Below, piece after piece: positions 1-8,431 of a stretch of DNA of 64,000 nt. The notes under the pieces were generated by a model, which was not told the origin of the DNA, did no database searches, and was given only the letters and a program-made list of their open reading frames with translations. Within the stretch, counting starts at the first letter, position 1; each line of letters begins with the position of its first letter. This DNA comes from Roseburia hominis. GTDB taxonomy: Bacteria; Bacillota; Clostridia; Lachnospirales; Lachnospiraceae. The stretch lies in contig CP159990.1 in NCBI GenBank assembly GCA_040702975.1, positions 3,658,001-3,722,000 on the forward strand. Direction: 5' to 3'. The position numbers and the translations under genes are program-made.

Positions 1-460
1 ACAACATCAAAAACATACTTAATAAAAATCCAGGTAAAGCGGTTCCGACAAGAGATGCGGTCACCGCTGCCACGTCAACTGCAGTTCCTCTTTTATAAGC
101 TGCTATGATTCCAAGCGGAATCGATAAGACAAGAGAAAACACCTGAGCTAATACCGCAAGACTTAAGGTAGGTGGGAAATATTCACCGATTGCCGCAAGA
201 ACAGACTGGTGCAAAAAATAGGAATCTCCCCAGTCCCCATGAAGAACATTTACAATCCAATCTGCATACTGAACCAAAAATGGTCTGTCAAATCCCAACT
301 CTGCGTTCAAAGCATTGATCTGCTCCGTAGTCGCTTCCATACCAAGAAGTGCCGTCGCCGGACCGCCCGGAATCATGTAGACGATCAGGAAGGCCACGCA
401 TGACACCACGAACATGACCGGTATCAAGGATAAAATACGTTTAAAAATATAAGACAACAT
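1..460 (-). CDS. Peptide ABC transporter permease, DppB/OppB type (3' end outside window)
   Basis: The reading frame starts at ATG 460-458 with a GGGAG ribosome site about 10 nt upstream and runs off the left edge, so only about the first 153 residues are seen. It begins MLSYIFKRIL, has an N-terminal membrane segment and a periplasmic stretch containing GGPATALLG and GFDRPFLVQYADW, and then enters the transmembrane domain. This is the usual start of a DppB/OppB-type inner-membrane permease that forms the channel with a DppC partner. It lies 66 bp downstream of a family 5 solute-binding protein in the same direction, so both should serve one importer. The remaining subunits would lie to the left. 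Substrate cannot be read from sequence. Confidence 0.85.
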   Translation of the reverse strand, partial: MLSYIFKRILSLIPVMFVVSCVAFLIVYMIPGGPATALLGMEATTEQINALNAELGFDRPFLVQYADWIVNVLHGDWGDSYFLHQSVLAAIGEYFPPTLSLAVLAQVFSLVLSIPLGIIAAYKRGTAVDVAAVTASLVGTALPGFLLSMFLML

Positions 461-482
461 ATAAGTTGTACTCCCTTCTCGC

Positions 483-514
483 AAAAAACGGCGGACTGCT
501 TATGCACTCCGCCG
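483..514 (-). terminator. Intrinsic terminator between binding protein and permease genes
   Basis: Read on the minus strand, 11-nt arms CGGCGGAGTGC and GCAGTCCGCCG (one mismatch) enclose the loop ATAA and are followed directly by six T. It sits between the solute-binding protein stop and the permease start. It would let most transcripts end after the binding protein, giving more binding protein than permease. That is a common arrangement in ABC importers, but here the effect is inferred. Confidence 0.75.
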
Positions 515-526
515 CCATTTATGGTA

Positions 527-2110
527 TTATTCTGAAACACTTGTATTCCAGTAAATCTGGAATCTCAAATATTCCATTCCCTCTACATTGGCACCTGTTG
601 CTACTACACCTGTATAATGTCCAAGAACGGTAGCTGCTCCATATTCATATAAGAAAGTCTGTAAGTCTTCCCATGCCTTGGCAGCCTCTTCCTCAGAAGC
701 AGCAGAACGAATTGCAGTGATTCCGTCTGTTACTTCCTGACGGTCTAAGCCAGCCCAGCCCTTATCCAGTACAGACAACTGAATCGGAAGCATGTTGTAG
801 CTGTTGCTCGTTATAAACATAGAGAACTGTTTCGGATCCGCACGGTGTTCCATGAAGGTACTGAAATCATATTGTTCTACTTCTGCGTTAAATCCAGCCT
901 GCTTTAACTGCTCCTGTACAACTAAGGTAGCATTGTACATTTCCGGGTAATCCGGAGTTGTTACAAGGACGATTTTTTCATTATTGTATCCTGCCTCTTC
1001 GAGCAGTTTTTTCGCTTTTTCTGTATCCTTCTGATTGTAATATTCCTTTCCTGCATCTGTTCCCCACTGGGCATCTGTCGGATTGCACCAGCCTGCATTT
1101 ACCTGGTAAAGGTCTTCATTTCCATAGATGGCAAGAAGGATCTCTTCACAATTCAGTGAAGCGAGAGCAGCCTGTCTTACTTTTTCGTTCGCCATGATAC
1201 CCTCTGTCGTGTTCAGGAACAGGTTGATCGTACCACCCGGCTCTACATTCAATTTAACTGCCGAATTATCTGCTAATTCTGCATAATTATCAAGCGGGAT
1301 TTCCTCTGCAACATCATACTGACCACTCTGTACACCAGCAATGCGGGTCGCCGCATCTGTAACAACATCAAAATAGATTACATCTGTAACAGCATTTTTC
1401 TTACCTGCGAGACCGCTTGATGCATTCTCTGATGCCTGATAGTCTTCATAGCGCTCTAATTTCACATACTGATCCTGTTTCCACTCAGCAACCTTATACG
1501 GGCCTGTACCAATATACTCGCTGATTCCTTCCGCGGTAGCTGCTTCTACCACTTCAGACGGATAAATCGCTGCAAACTGGATCGGGCCTGCCAGAATCAT
1601 AATAATGTCTGAAGATGCCTGATTTACTTTTAATGTTACGGTATAGTCATCTGCCTTCTCAAATACGGAGCCTCCGATCAACGTGTTGGCTTTTGCTGAA
1701 TTTTCAAGCCAGCGGTTCATAGAAGCCACCACATCATCTGCTTTCATTTCTTTTCCGTTATGGAATTTCACGCCCTGGCGAAGTTTGATGGTATAGACCA
1801 TTCCATCATCACTTACTTCGTAAGATTCAGCTAAAACAGGTGTCGGCTCATAATTCTCGTTCATTGCAAATAATGACTCATACACATGAGCACCGATGCC
1901 GCCTACGATATTGGAATTCACGGTCGGCGGATCAAGTGATGGCGGATTTGCTGCAATCGCAACATGCAATTCTTCCGCTTTCGCTTCTGTTTTCGTGGCT
2001 GTGTCCTTAGAATCAGATTTGGTTTCGGATTTCGTGTTTCCACAGCCGGAAAGCACTAATCCTGCACACATAGTAATAGCAACTATGCATGACACTAATT
2101 TTCGTCTCAT
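527..2110 (-). CDS. Peptide/nickel-type ABC transporter substrate-binding lipoprotein (SBP_bac_5)
   Basis: 527 residues, a normal length for the family. The N-terminus has a lysine-containing signal peptide and the lipobox LSGC, so the mature protein should be lipid-anchored outside the membrane, followed by a Thr/Ser/Lys-rich linker. The stretch VYTIKLRQGVKFHNGKEMKADDV is the conserved family 5 region, and the C-terminal half has the usual lobe-II features. It starts at ATG 2110 behind GGAGG. It captures the ligand for the permease encoded just downstream. The family binds di- and oligopeptides, nickel or sugars, and the ligand is not predictable. It differs from the second family 5 protein at 37209-38741. 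Confidence 0.93.
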   Translation of the reverse strand: MRRKLVSCIVAITMCAGLVLSGCGNTKSETKSDSKDTATKTEAKAEELHVAIAANPPSLDPPTVNSNIVGGIGAHVYESLFAMNENYEPTPVLAESYEVSDDGMVYTIKLRQGVKFHNGKEMKADDVVASMNRWLENSAKANTLIGGSVFEKADDYTVTLKVNQASSDIIMILAGPIQFAAIYPSEVVEAATAEGISEYIGTGPYKVAEWKQDQYVKLERYEDYQASENASSGLAGKKNAVTDVIYFDVVTDAATRIAGVQSGQYDVAEEIPLDNYAELADNSAVKLNVEPGGTINLFLNTTEGIMANEKVRQAALASLNCEEILLAIYGNEDLYQVNAGWCNPTDAQWGTDAGKEYYNQKDTEKAKKLLEEAGYNNEKIVLVTTPDYPEMYNATLVVQEQLKQAGFNAEVEQYDFSTFMEHRADPKQFSMFITSNSYNMLPIQLSVLDKGWAGLDRQEVTDGITAIRSAASEEEAAKAWEDLQTFLYEYGAATVLGHYTGVVATGANVEGMEYLRFQIYWNTSVSE

Positions 2111-2276
2111 AATAGAACTCCTCCTTTGCTATTATAAGTATTATTTTATGAAAAGAGCATAAATATGTCTAATTGATTTATATCATGAAAAAAAAGATTT
2201 ATTGATTTTATAAATAATATTTTTTACGATTAATATAAAAGTAGATTAGTTAATGTGATAGACTTTCATCGGATTT

Positions 2277-2351
2277 ATGATAACAGTCTTCTCTGCTGAC
2301 GTTGCAGCAGGGAAGCTGATAGCTGAACATAACAAAAACGACCGCCATTAG
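2277..2351 (+). other. Candidate degenerate type I toxin peptide ORF (24 aa)
   Basis: A short frame starts at ATG 2277 and ends HNKNDRH at TAG 2349-2351, inside the terminator stem of the oppositely oriented small RNA at 2335-2427. The position resembles Fst/Ldr-type toxin genes whose 3' end overlaps an antisense RNA. However, the peptide lacks a clear hydrophobic segment and I see no good ribosome site, so if it was a toxin it is probably decayed. Family assignment is a guess. Confidence 0.25.
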
Positions 2352-2427
2352 TCCCTCAGAAAGATTAGGCGATCGTTTTGTTTAATCATCTTATTAGGGT
2401 AACCATCTATCGGTAACACCTTTTTGT
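2335..2427 (-). ncRNA. Putative small RNA with own promoter and terminator
   Basis: A near-consensus minus-strand promoter (2434-2462) lies just upstream of a segment that ends in a stem of CGATCGCC pairing with GGCGGTCG and a T-rich tail. The predicted transcript is about 90 nt and has no convincing ORF. It carries two GGT-type direct motifs (GGTGTTACC and GGTTACCC) before the terminator, reminiscent of the interaction sites of antisense RNAs in type I toxin systems. The terminator stem also works on the plus strand. An antitoxin role is inference only. Confidence 0.45.
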
Positions 2428-2433
2428 ATATTC

Positions 2434-2462
2434 AATATAGCATAATCTCGTATTGCTTTCAA
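2434..2462 (-). promoter_or_regulatory. Sigma-A type promoter for the small RNA
   Basis: On the minus strand TTGAAA (2462-2457), a 17-nt spacer, then TATATT (2439-2434). The predicted start is near 2427. No protein gene follows within 300 nt on that strand except the binding-protein gene far downstream of the terminator, so the promoter seems dedicated to a short RNA. Confidence 0.55.
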
Positions 2463-2526
2463 GTAAGTTTTACGGTAAAATATTCATTTTCTCTTATCTA
2501 AAAACATGACACTTTTTCCATTATAA

Positions 2527-3807
2527 TCACACATTTTCCAGCATTCCATTCACCAGCAGCCAATTTGCCCGAAACGGCCTCATCAGATTCCAATACCCAA
2601 ACCCACGAAATCCGTATTCCGACACCGTCTCTAATTTCGTGCGGATACTCCGCACATCTTCAAACCACACCTCATGCTCCGCCCCCTGGCGCCAGTAGTT
2701 ATAATACGGACTTTGCGCAGTCTCATCAAACTCAATCTGCGCCCCATTTTCCGACGCAATACGCACTGCCTCCACATTGCCGATCAAATCGGCCCGGCTG
2801 ACTCCCCGGTTGTATGGCAAAGCCCAGTCATAGCCGTAATTGGGAATTCCCATGATAATCTTCTCGCGCGGAATCGCTGTCACGGCATAATCCAGTACCT
2901 GTCTTACCTTGTTGATTGGGGCGACGGCCATCGGCGGGCCGTATGTGTATCCCCATTCGTAAGTCATCAAGAAGACAGAATCTGCGGCTTCCCCCAGAAG
3001 CGGATAATCCATTCCCTCATAGAGCAGCCCCCTTTGATCAGCCGAAGTTTTCGGAGCAAGTGCCACCGACACTGTATACCCGTTCGCGCTCATCACTCCC
3101 CTGAGCGCCGCCACAAATTCGGCATAGCCCGCCCTGTCCTCCGGCAAAATATATTCAAAATCCACATCTACTCCTGCATACCCCTTCTCACGCACCGTTT
3201 GAAGAAGCGCCGCTATCAGATTTTGCTGTACCTGTGAATTTTCGGTCACTAATTTTACCAGGTTATTGTCAAATACTCCTGCCCCCGAAAAGGGAGTAAG
3301 CACCAATATGGGACGCACATCAAACTGCACCGCCTCCCGCAGAAGCCAATCCTCCGGAATCTGAGGCGGGATCAGTGCGCCCTGGGCAGTAAATCCGTAA
3401 GAGAAAATCAACAAATCGTCCACGTAAAGTAGCGCTTCCCTCAAAATGTATCCTGCCACAAAAGGATACACATAGCCTGTCACCTCTCTTTTTTGCCGCA
3501 CCGCATCGCCCTCATATGTAATCACAATCTGCTGCCCTGCCGCCAGGTACATCCGGTCCAGCAGAAACGGATTATTCCGATAAATCTGCTTCGCACTCAC
3601 CTGGTACTCGCCCGCAATCTCCTCCACCGTTTCCCCGGGCTTCACCACATGGACGAGCTCCGGATAAAGGATCAAAAGCGCCTGGCCGGGAACCAGATAT
3701 TCTTCCGATGCGACCTGATTATCATAGGCAAGTCTGACCGGCGATACCCCAAATGCCCGCGCAATATTATAAAGAGTGTCCCCCGTCCTCACCACATATA
3801 TTTCCAT
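2527..3807 (-). CDS. LysM-GH18 glycoside hydrolase, SleL/YaaH-like spore peptidoglycan enzyme
   Basis: 426 residues. Two LysM modules occupy about residues 2-95 (YVVRTGDTLYNIARAFG and VVKPGETVEEIAGEYQV), followed by a GH18 chitinase-like barrel with the catalytic motif GVDVDFEY near residue 220 and the later MTYEWGY and WFEDVRS segments. No signal peptide is visible, as in YaaH/SleL proteins, which are made in the mother cell and deposited on the spore. These are N-acetylglucosaminidases that cut muramic-lactam-containing cortex fragments during germination. It is a single-gene unit. The spore role follows from family and architecture, not from context. Confidence 0.88.
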   Translation of the reverse strand: MEIYVVRTGDTLYNIARAFGVSPVRLAYDNQVASEEYLVPGQALLILYPELVHVVKPGETVEEIAGEYQVSAKQIYRNNPFLLDRMYLAAGQQIVITYEGDAVRQKREVTGYVYPFVAGYILREALLYVDDLLIFSYGFTAQGALIPPQIPEDWLLREAVQFDVRPILVLTPFSGAGVFDNNLVKLVTENSQVQQNLIAALLQTVREKGYAGVDVDFEYILPEDRAGYAEFVAALRGVMSANGYTVSVALAPKTSADQRGLLYEGMDYPLLGEAADSVFLMTYEWGYTYGPPMAVAPINKVRQVLDYAVTAIPREKIIMGIPNYGYDWALPYNRGVSRADLIGNVEAVRIASENGAQIEFDETAQSPYYNYWRQGAEHEVWFEDVRSIRTKLETVSEYGFRGFGYWNLMRPFRANWLLVNGMLENV

Positions 3808-3825
3808 AAATAACCTCTTTTTTCT

Positions 3826-3854
3826 TTGATTTTATGCACGACATGTGGTATATT
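3826..3854 (+). promoter_or_regulatory. Promoter of the hydrogenase maturation operon
   Basis: TTGATT (3826-3831), exactly 17 nt, then TATATT (3849-3854). The next plus-strand gene starts at 4205, so the transcript would carry a leader of roughly 340 nt. Confidence 0.65.
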
Positions 3855-3860
3855 ATGAAT

Positions 3861-4204
3861 ACGTACTGATTACAAAGGGTCATACCTAAGTAAAAAGGCG
3901 CCGGATACAAGAATCTATATCAGAAGACTTGCTTTTTCCAAAAGGCAGCAGTCAAAGCCAGAAGATTATTTATCCTCTTTAGGCTGAGATTTTTGCTTTA
4001 TAAAACAGAATGTACTATCGCACATTTTTCGTATGCGAGCGGACTGCGTAGCTGATATTTCCTTACCGCGGGCTGTGCATTACCGCACGAAGTGCATTTT
4101 ATTTCATAGGACGTATTTTCCTATGAAACAGGGAACAGTGTCTTTTTTCATGGTCTGCGCTATCAGTGCAGGCTTTTTTCATTTTATGAACAAGGAGGGA
4201 ACAA
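3861..4204 (+). promoter_or_regulatory. Long structured leader of the hydrogenase maturation operon, possible attenuator
   Basis: Between the promoter and the first gene lie about 340 nt without a convincing ORF. Visible structure: GCAC-GAA-GTGC at 4085-4095; a 10-bp inverted repeat TTTCATAGGA/TCCTATGAAA at 4102-4128; and a terminator-like hairpin with six T at 4153-4179, only 25 nt before the first start codon. A terminator inside a leader suggests premature termination control, as in riboswitches or attenuators. I do not recognise a known riboswitch class. Confidence 0.45.
4153..4179 (+). terminator. Terminator-like hairpin inside the hyd leader
   Basis: GTCTGCGC (4153-4160), loop TATCA, GTGCAGGC (4166-4173), then six T. 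The stem has one G-U pair and one mismatch. It precedes the AAGGAGG ribosome site of the first gene, so it could switch the operon off unless read through. Confidence 0.5.
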
Positions 4205-4462
4205 ATGACAGAGCAAAATACCAGGATCGCTTTGATCGGAATTATCGTGAGCAGCCACGAGTCCATCGAACGCCTGAATCATCTTTTAAGTGAACATAGC
4301 GCCTACATCATCGGACGTATGGGTATTCCTTACCGCGAAAAAGGAATCTCCATCATCAGCATTTCCATTGATGCTCCCGGCGATGTGATCAGCGCATTAT
4401 CCGGCAAGATCGGTATGCTGCCCGGCATCAGCACGAAAACCATTTATGCCAAAAATGTTTAA
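4205..4462 (+). CDS. TM1266-like iron-only hydrogenase system putative regulator (ACT-like)
   Basis: 85 residues, the normal size of this small family. The sequence (TRIALIGIIV, AYIIGRMGIPYREKGISIISI, ALSGKIGMLPGI) fits the ferredoxin-like ACT/NikR-C-like fold found next to hydE/hydG/hydF in Clostridia and Thermotoga. A good AAGGAGG site precedes ATG 4205. It is the first gene of the maturation operon, 11 bp before hydE. A ligand-sensing or regulatory role is the usual annotation but no biochemical function is firmly established. It probably acts in the cytoplasm. Confidence 0.88.
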   Translation: MTEQNTRIALIGIIVSSHESIERLNHLLSEHSAYIIGRMGIPYREKGISIISISIDAPGDVISALSGKIGMLPGISTKTIYAKNV

Positions 4463-4473
4463 GAGGACTACCC

Positions 4474-5514
4474 ATGAAAGATCTTATTCTACAATTAGAA
4501 GAAACCCAGACTCTTTCCAGGCAGGAATGGGTCGCCCTGATAGAAGGACGCACCCCACAGCTTGCGGATTTTCTCTTTGAGCGGGCGAGGAAAGTCAGAC
4601 AACAGTATTATGGAAGAGATGTCTACATACGGGGACTCATCGAATTTACAAATTATTGCAGGAATGACTGCTATTACTGCGGGATACGCAAAAGCAACCG
4701 AAACGCCAGACGCTACCGTTTATCGAAGGAAACGATCCTCTCCTGCTGCAGGCATGGGTACGGGCTGGGCTTTCGTACCTTTGTGCTGCAGGGCGGAGAA
4801 GACAGCTGGTACACTGATGACCGAATGGCGGAGACCATTCGTGAAATCAAATCGCAGTTTCCCGACTGCGCCATCACTTTGTCCATCGGCGAGAAATCTA
4901 TTGCATGCTATGATTTATTTCGCAGATGCGGGGCAGATCGCTATCTTCTGCGTCACGAGACTTTTCATGCAGAGCATTATCGACACCTGCACCCGGAAGG
5001 CCTTTCCCCCGCCAACAGGCAGAAATGTCTCTATGCCCTTCGCTCGCTCGGCTATCAGGTGGGAAGCGGTTTCATGGTCGGTTCGCCCGGTCAGACGGCC
5101 GAATATCTGGCGGAGGATATGCTGTTTCTAAAGAGACTCGATCCGCATATGGTTGGTATCGGTCCCTTTATTCCGCATCATGATACTCCCTTTGCAGACC
5201 AAAAAGCCGGAACGCTGGAGCTGACTCTGTATCTTCTGGGGCTCCTTAGGCTTATGCTTCCCAAAGTGCTCCTTCCTTCCACGACAGCGCTTGGAACAAT
5301 CCACCCGCATGGCCGCGAAATGGGAATCCTCGCCGGGGCAAATGTCGTAATGCCAAATTTATCTCCGCCGGAAAACCGTAAGGATTACAGCCTGTATGAC
5401 AACAAACGGTGCATGGGAGATGAGGCGGCGGAAGGACTGGAACTTTTGAAAAAGGAAATGAAAGGAATCGGATATCAGGTGGTGACAGACCGCGGGGACT
5501 CCCTTGTAGACTGA
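4474..5514 (+). CDS. hydE: [FeFe]-hydrogenase H-cluster radical SAM maturase HydE
   Basis: 346 residues, full length. The radical-SAM cluster motif CRNDCYYC gives Cys62, Cys66 and Cys69 in CX3CX2C spacing, followed by a TIM-barrel domain with LQGGED and the BATS-type C-terminus. HydE works with HydG and HydF to build the azadithiolate-bridged diiron subcluster of [FeFe]-hydrogenase in the cytoplasm. It lies 11 bp after the TM1266-like gene and 34 bp before hydG. No hydrogenase structural gene lies in the window, so the catalytic subunits are elsewhere. Confidence 0.94.
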   Translation: MKDLILQLEETQTLSRQEWVALIEGRTPQLADFLFERARKVRQQYYGRDVYIRGLIEFTNYCRNDCYYCGIRKSNRNARRYRLSKETILSCCRHGYGLGFRTFVLQGGEDSWYTDDRMAETIREIKSQFPDCAITLSIGEKSIACYDLFRRCGADRYLLRHETFHAEHYRHLHPEGLSPANRQKCLYALRSLGYQVGSGFMVGSPGQTAEYLAEDMLFLKRLDPHMVGIGPFIPHHDTPFADQKAGTLELTLYLLGLLRLMLPKVLLPSTTALGTIHPHGREMGILAGANVVMPNLSPPENRKDYSLYDNKRCMGDEAAEGLELLKKEMKGIGYQVVTDRGDSLVD

Positions 5515-5548
5515 CCCGAGTCCAAAACAAATCAGGAGGAATTGAAAA

Positions 5549-6970
5549 ATGTACAATCCATCATCAAAAAAGGCAGATGAATTTATCAGCCATGAAGAAA
5601 TATTATCTACTCTCGCCTATGCAGACGAGAACAAGGACAATCTGGAACTGATCGACCAGATCATCGAAAAGGCACGGCTTCGCAAAGGCCTTACCCACCG
5701 GGAGGCCTCCGTTCTTCTTGCCTGTGAAAATGAAGAGAAAAATGAAGAGATTTACCATCTTGCGGAGCAGATCAAAAAGGATTTCTACGGAAACCGTATT
5801 GTAATGTTCGCGCCCCTTTATCTCTCCAACTACTGTATCAACGGCTGTACCTACTGCCCCTATCATATGAAAAATAAGCATATCCCGCGCAAGAAACTGA
5901 CCCAGGACGAAATCCGCCAGGAGGTCATTGCTCTGCAGGATATGGGACACAAGCGTTTGGCGCTGGAGGCAGGAGAAGACCCGAAGAATAACCCGATTGA
6001 ATATATTCTGGAAAGCATCAAGACCATTTACAGTATCAAACATAAGAACGGGGCGATCCGCCGTGTAAATGTGAACATCGCTGCAACTACGGTAGAAAAT
6101 TACCGGAAATTAAAGGAAGCCGGAATCGGCACCTATATCCTGTTCCAGGAGACTTACCATAAGGAAAGTTACCTTGAGCTGCACCCGACAGGACCGAAGC
6201 ATGATTATGATTACCATACCGAGGCCATGGACCGTGCGATGGAAGGCGGCATTGATGACGTAGGGCTCGGCGTATTGTTCGGACTGGATAAATACCGCTA
6301 CGAATTTGCCGGACTTCTGATGCATGCAGAACATCTGGAAGCCGTTTTCGGCGTGGGACCGCATACGATCAGTGTGCCGAGACTTCGGAATGCGGACGAC
6401 ATTGACGCCTCTGCATTTACCAATGGAATTGACGATGATACCTTTGCAAAAATTGTTGCCTGTATCCGGATCGCAGTACCGTATACCGGAATGATCGTTT
6501 CTACTCGTGAGAGCCAGAAATGCCGGGAGCGGGTACTTCATCTGGGAATTTCGCAGATCAGTGGCGGGTCTAAAACCAGCGTCGGCGGTTATGCAGAGCC
6601 GGAACCGGACGAGGAATCCTCTGCTCAGTTCGATGTGAGTGATACCCGAACACTTGATGAGGTCGTGAAATGGCTGATGGATATGGATTATATCCCGAGT
6701 TTTTGTACGGCCTGCTATCGGGAAGGACGTACCGGGGATCGGTTCATGGCGCTTTGCAAGAGCCAGCAGATCCAGAATTGCTGCCATCCGAATGCACTGA
6801 TGACGCTGAAGGAGTATTTGGTGGATTATGCGTCGCCGGAGACAAAGGCTGTGGGGGATGCGATTATTGAGAAGGAGTTGCGGAATATTCCGAATGAGAA
6901 GGTTCGGGCTAAGGTGATGGAACATCTGGAGGAGATTGAGAAGGGAGTGGGGAATGATTTTAGGTTTTAA
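5549..6970 (+). CDS. hydG: [FeFe]-hydrogenase maturase HydG (tyrosine lyase)
   Basis: 473 residues, full length. The N-terminal radical-SAM motif CINGCTYC supplies Cys96, Cys100 and Cys103. A C-terminal FCTACYREGRTG segment and downstream Cys residues form the auxiliary cluster site. HydG splits tyrosine to make the CO and CN ligands of the diiron site. The ribosome site AGGAGG precedes ATG 5549. Codon use drifts in the last 300 bp towards G- and T-ending codons, continuing into hydF (see the finding on strand-asymmetric composition). Confidence 0.95.
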   Translation: MYNPSSKKADEFISHEEILSTLAYADENKDNLELIDQIIEKARLRKGLTHREASVLLACENEEKNEEIYHLAEQIKKDFYGNRIVMFAPLYLSNYCINGCTYCPYHMKNKHIPRKKLTQDEIRQEVIALQDMGHKRLALEAGEDPKNNPIEYILESIKTIYSIKHKNGAIRRVNVNIAATTVENYRKLKEAGIGTYILFQETYHKESYLELHPTGPKHDYDYHTEAMDRAMEGGIDDVGLGVLFGLDKYRYEFAGLLMHAEHLEAVFGVGPHTISVPRLRNADDIDASAFTNGIDDDTFAKIVACIRIAVPYTGMIVSTRESQKCRERVLHLGISQISGGSKTSVGGYAEPEPDEESSAQFDVSDTRTLDEVVKWLMDMDYIPSFCTACYREGRTGDRFMALCKSQQIQNCCHPNALMTLKEYLVDYASPETKAVGDAIIEKELRNIPNEKVRAKVMEHLEEIEKGVGNDFRF

Positions 6971-6996
6971 GGTCGACGCAGAAGGGAGGAATTGGT

Positions 6997-8301
6997 TTGG
7001 GTTTGAATAGTACGCCTTCGGGGGATCGGGTGCATGTTGGGATTTTTGGGCGTCGGAATGCTGGAAAGTCCAGTGTGATTAATGCGGTGACGGGTCAGGA
7101 GCTGGCGATTGTTTCGGATGTGCTGGGGACGACTACGGATCCGGTGCTTAAGGCAATGGAGCTTTTGCCGCTGGGACCGGTGGTGATGATTGATACGCCG
7201 GGGCTTGATGATGTGGGGGAGCTCGGGGAGCTTCGTGTGAGGAAGGCTTATCAGATTTTGAATAAGACGGATATTGCGGTGCTGGTGGTGGATGCTTCGG
7301 TTGGGCTTACACGGGAGGATTTTGAGATTTTGTCCCGGATCAGGGAGAAACGGATTCCTTATGTTGTTATTCGGAATAAGGTGGATCTTTGTAGGAATCT
7401 ACAGGAGCATTTGATTGAAAATGGAGGGCAGAGGGGGGCTCTCTCAGTAGGTACAAATTCAAAGTATTTGTTATGTGGCGAGGACAGTTTTGAAATTCCT
7501 GAGGGATGGCTGACTTCTGAGAATTGTATTGATGTCAGTACGGTGACTGGGCAAAATATTTATGAATTGAAGGAAATGATTGCCAGACAGGTGCCGCATG
7601 AAGATATTACTTTGAGGCTTGTCGGTGATCTGCTTGCGCCGGGAGATTTCGTGGTGCTTGTGGTTCCGATCGACTCTGCGGCGCCTAAGGGGAGGCTTAT
7701 CTTGCCACAACAGCAGACCATACGTGATATTCTGGAGGCCGGTGCTGTTTCTGTTGTCGTCCGTGATACGGAGCTGGCCGAAACCTTGCAGGCTTTGAGC
7801 GTAAAGGGGATAAAGCCTAAGCTGGTCATCACCGATAGTCAGGCTTTTAAGCAGGTATCTGCTGTCACGCCAAATGACATTCTGCTGACTTCCTTTTCCA
7901 TTTTGATGGCGAGATATAAGGGGAACCTGAAAACGAATGTGAATGGGGCCAGAATGCTGGAGCGTCTGAAAGATGGGGACAAGGTTTTGATTTCCGAAGG
8001 TTGTACACACCACCGGCAGTGTGAGGATATCGGAACGGTTAAGCTTCCCCGCTGGATTCGAAATTATACCGGGAAAGAATTGGAATTTGTTTTTACCAGT
8101 GGAACGGAATTTCCTTTTGACCTGTCCTCTTATGCCCTGATCGTACACTGCGGCGGTTGTACGCTGAATGAGCGCGAAATGAAATACCGCTTGAAATGTG
8201 CCGAGGACCAGAAGGTACCGATGACTAACTACGGCATTTCCATCGCCTACATGAACGGGATATTGGAGCGGAGTCTGGAACCCTTTCCTGAGTTCAGATA
8301 G
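6997..8301 (+). CDS. hydF: [FeFe]-hydrogenase maturation GTPase/scaffold HydF
   Basis: 434 residues. An N-terminal Era/TrmE-like GTPase domain has the P-loop GRRNAGKSS near residue 18 and the DTPG switch motif. The C-terminal cluster-binding domain carries CTHHRQC and HCGGC, which in this family hold the Fe-S cluster on which the diiron precursor is assembled before transfer to the hydrogenase. The start is TTG 6997, chosen because GGGAGG lies 8 nt upstream and the GTPase domain begins soon after. The 5' half (to about 7440) is strikingly G/T-rich on the coding strand. The 3' half is normal. Confidence 0.94.
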   Translation: MGLNSTPSGDRVHVGIFGRRNAGKSSVINAVTGQELAIVSDVLGTTTDPVLKAMELLPLGPVVMIDTPGLDDVGELGELRVRKAYQILNKTDIAVLVVDASVGLTREDFEILSRIREKRIPYVVIRNKVDLCRNLQEHLIENGGQRGALSVGTNSKYLLCGEDSFEIPEGWLTSENCIDVSTVTGQNIYELKEMIARQVPHEDITLRLVGDLLAPGDFVVLVVPIDSAAPKGRLILPQQQTIRDILEAGAVSVVVRDTELAETLQALSVKGIKPKLVITDSQAFKQVSAVTPNDILLTSFSILMARYKGNLKTNVNGARMLERLKDGDKVLISEGCTHHRQCEDIGTVKLPRWIRNYTGKELEFVFTSGTEFPFDLSSYALIVHCGGCTLNEREMKYRLKCAEDQKVPMTNYGISIAYMNGILERSLEPFPEFR

Positions 8302-8390
8302 CTCATGACCGCTGTGTGAGTCTCTTTATGCAGGTCAATCGCCATATAAATAATGTTTTCTTTTCTCTCTGTTCTGTCTCCATCTACAGG

Positions 8391-8419
8391 TTAAAAACAG
8401 GGTGGCCTAGTGCCACCCT
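8391..8419 (-). terminator. Intrinsic terminator of the ABC exporter operon
   Basis: Arms AGGGTGGC and GCCACCCT enclose a 5-nt loop. On the minus strand they are followed by five T (plus-strand A at 8393-8397). It lies 13 bp beyond the stop of the minus-strand ABC gene and in the convergent gap with hydF. Confidence 0.8.
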
Positions 8420-8431
8420 AACCGTGGGGCA

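Noticed and set aside
2674..3237. 187-aa plus-strand frame opposite the LysM-GH18 gene
   Set aside because: Antisense shadow; the minus-strand protein is a clear full-length family member.
3861..4204. Known riboswitch class in the hyd leader
   Set aside because: I compared it with the consensus features I know of the SAM, cobalamin, lysine, ZTP, THF, c-di-GMP, fluoride and Moco classes and saw no match.
6110..6925. 271-aa minus-strand frame opposite hydG
   Set aside because: Antisense shadow of a well-supported radical SAM gene.
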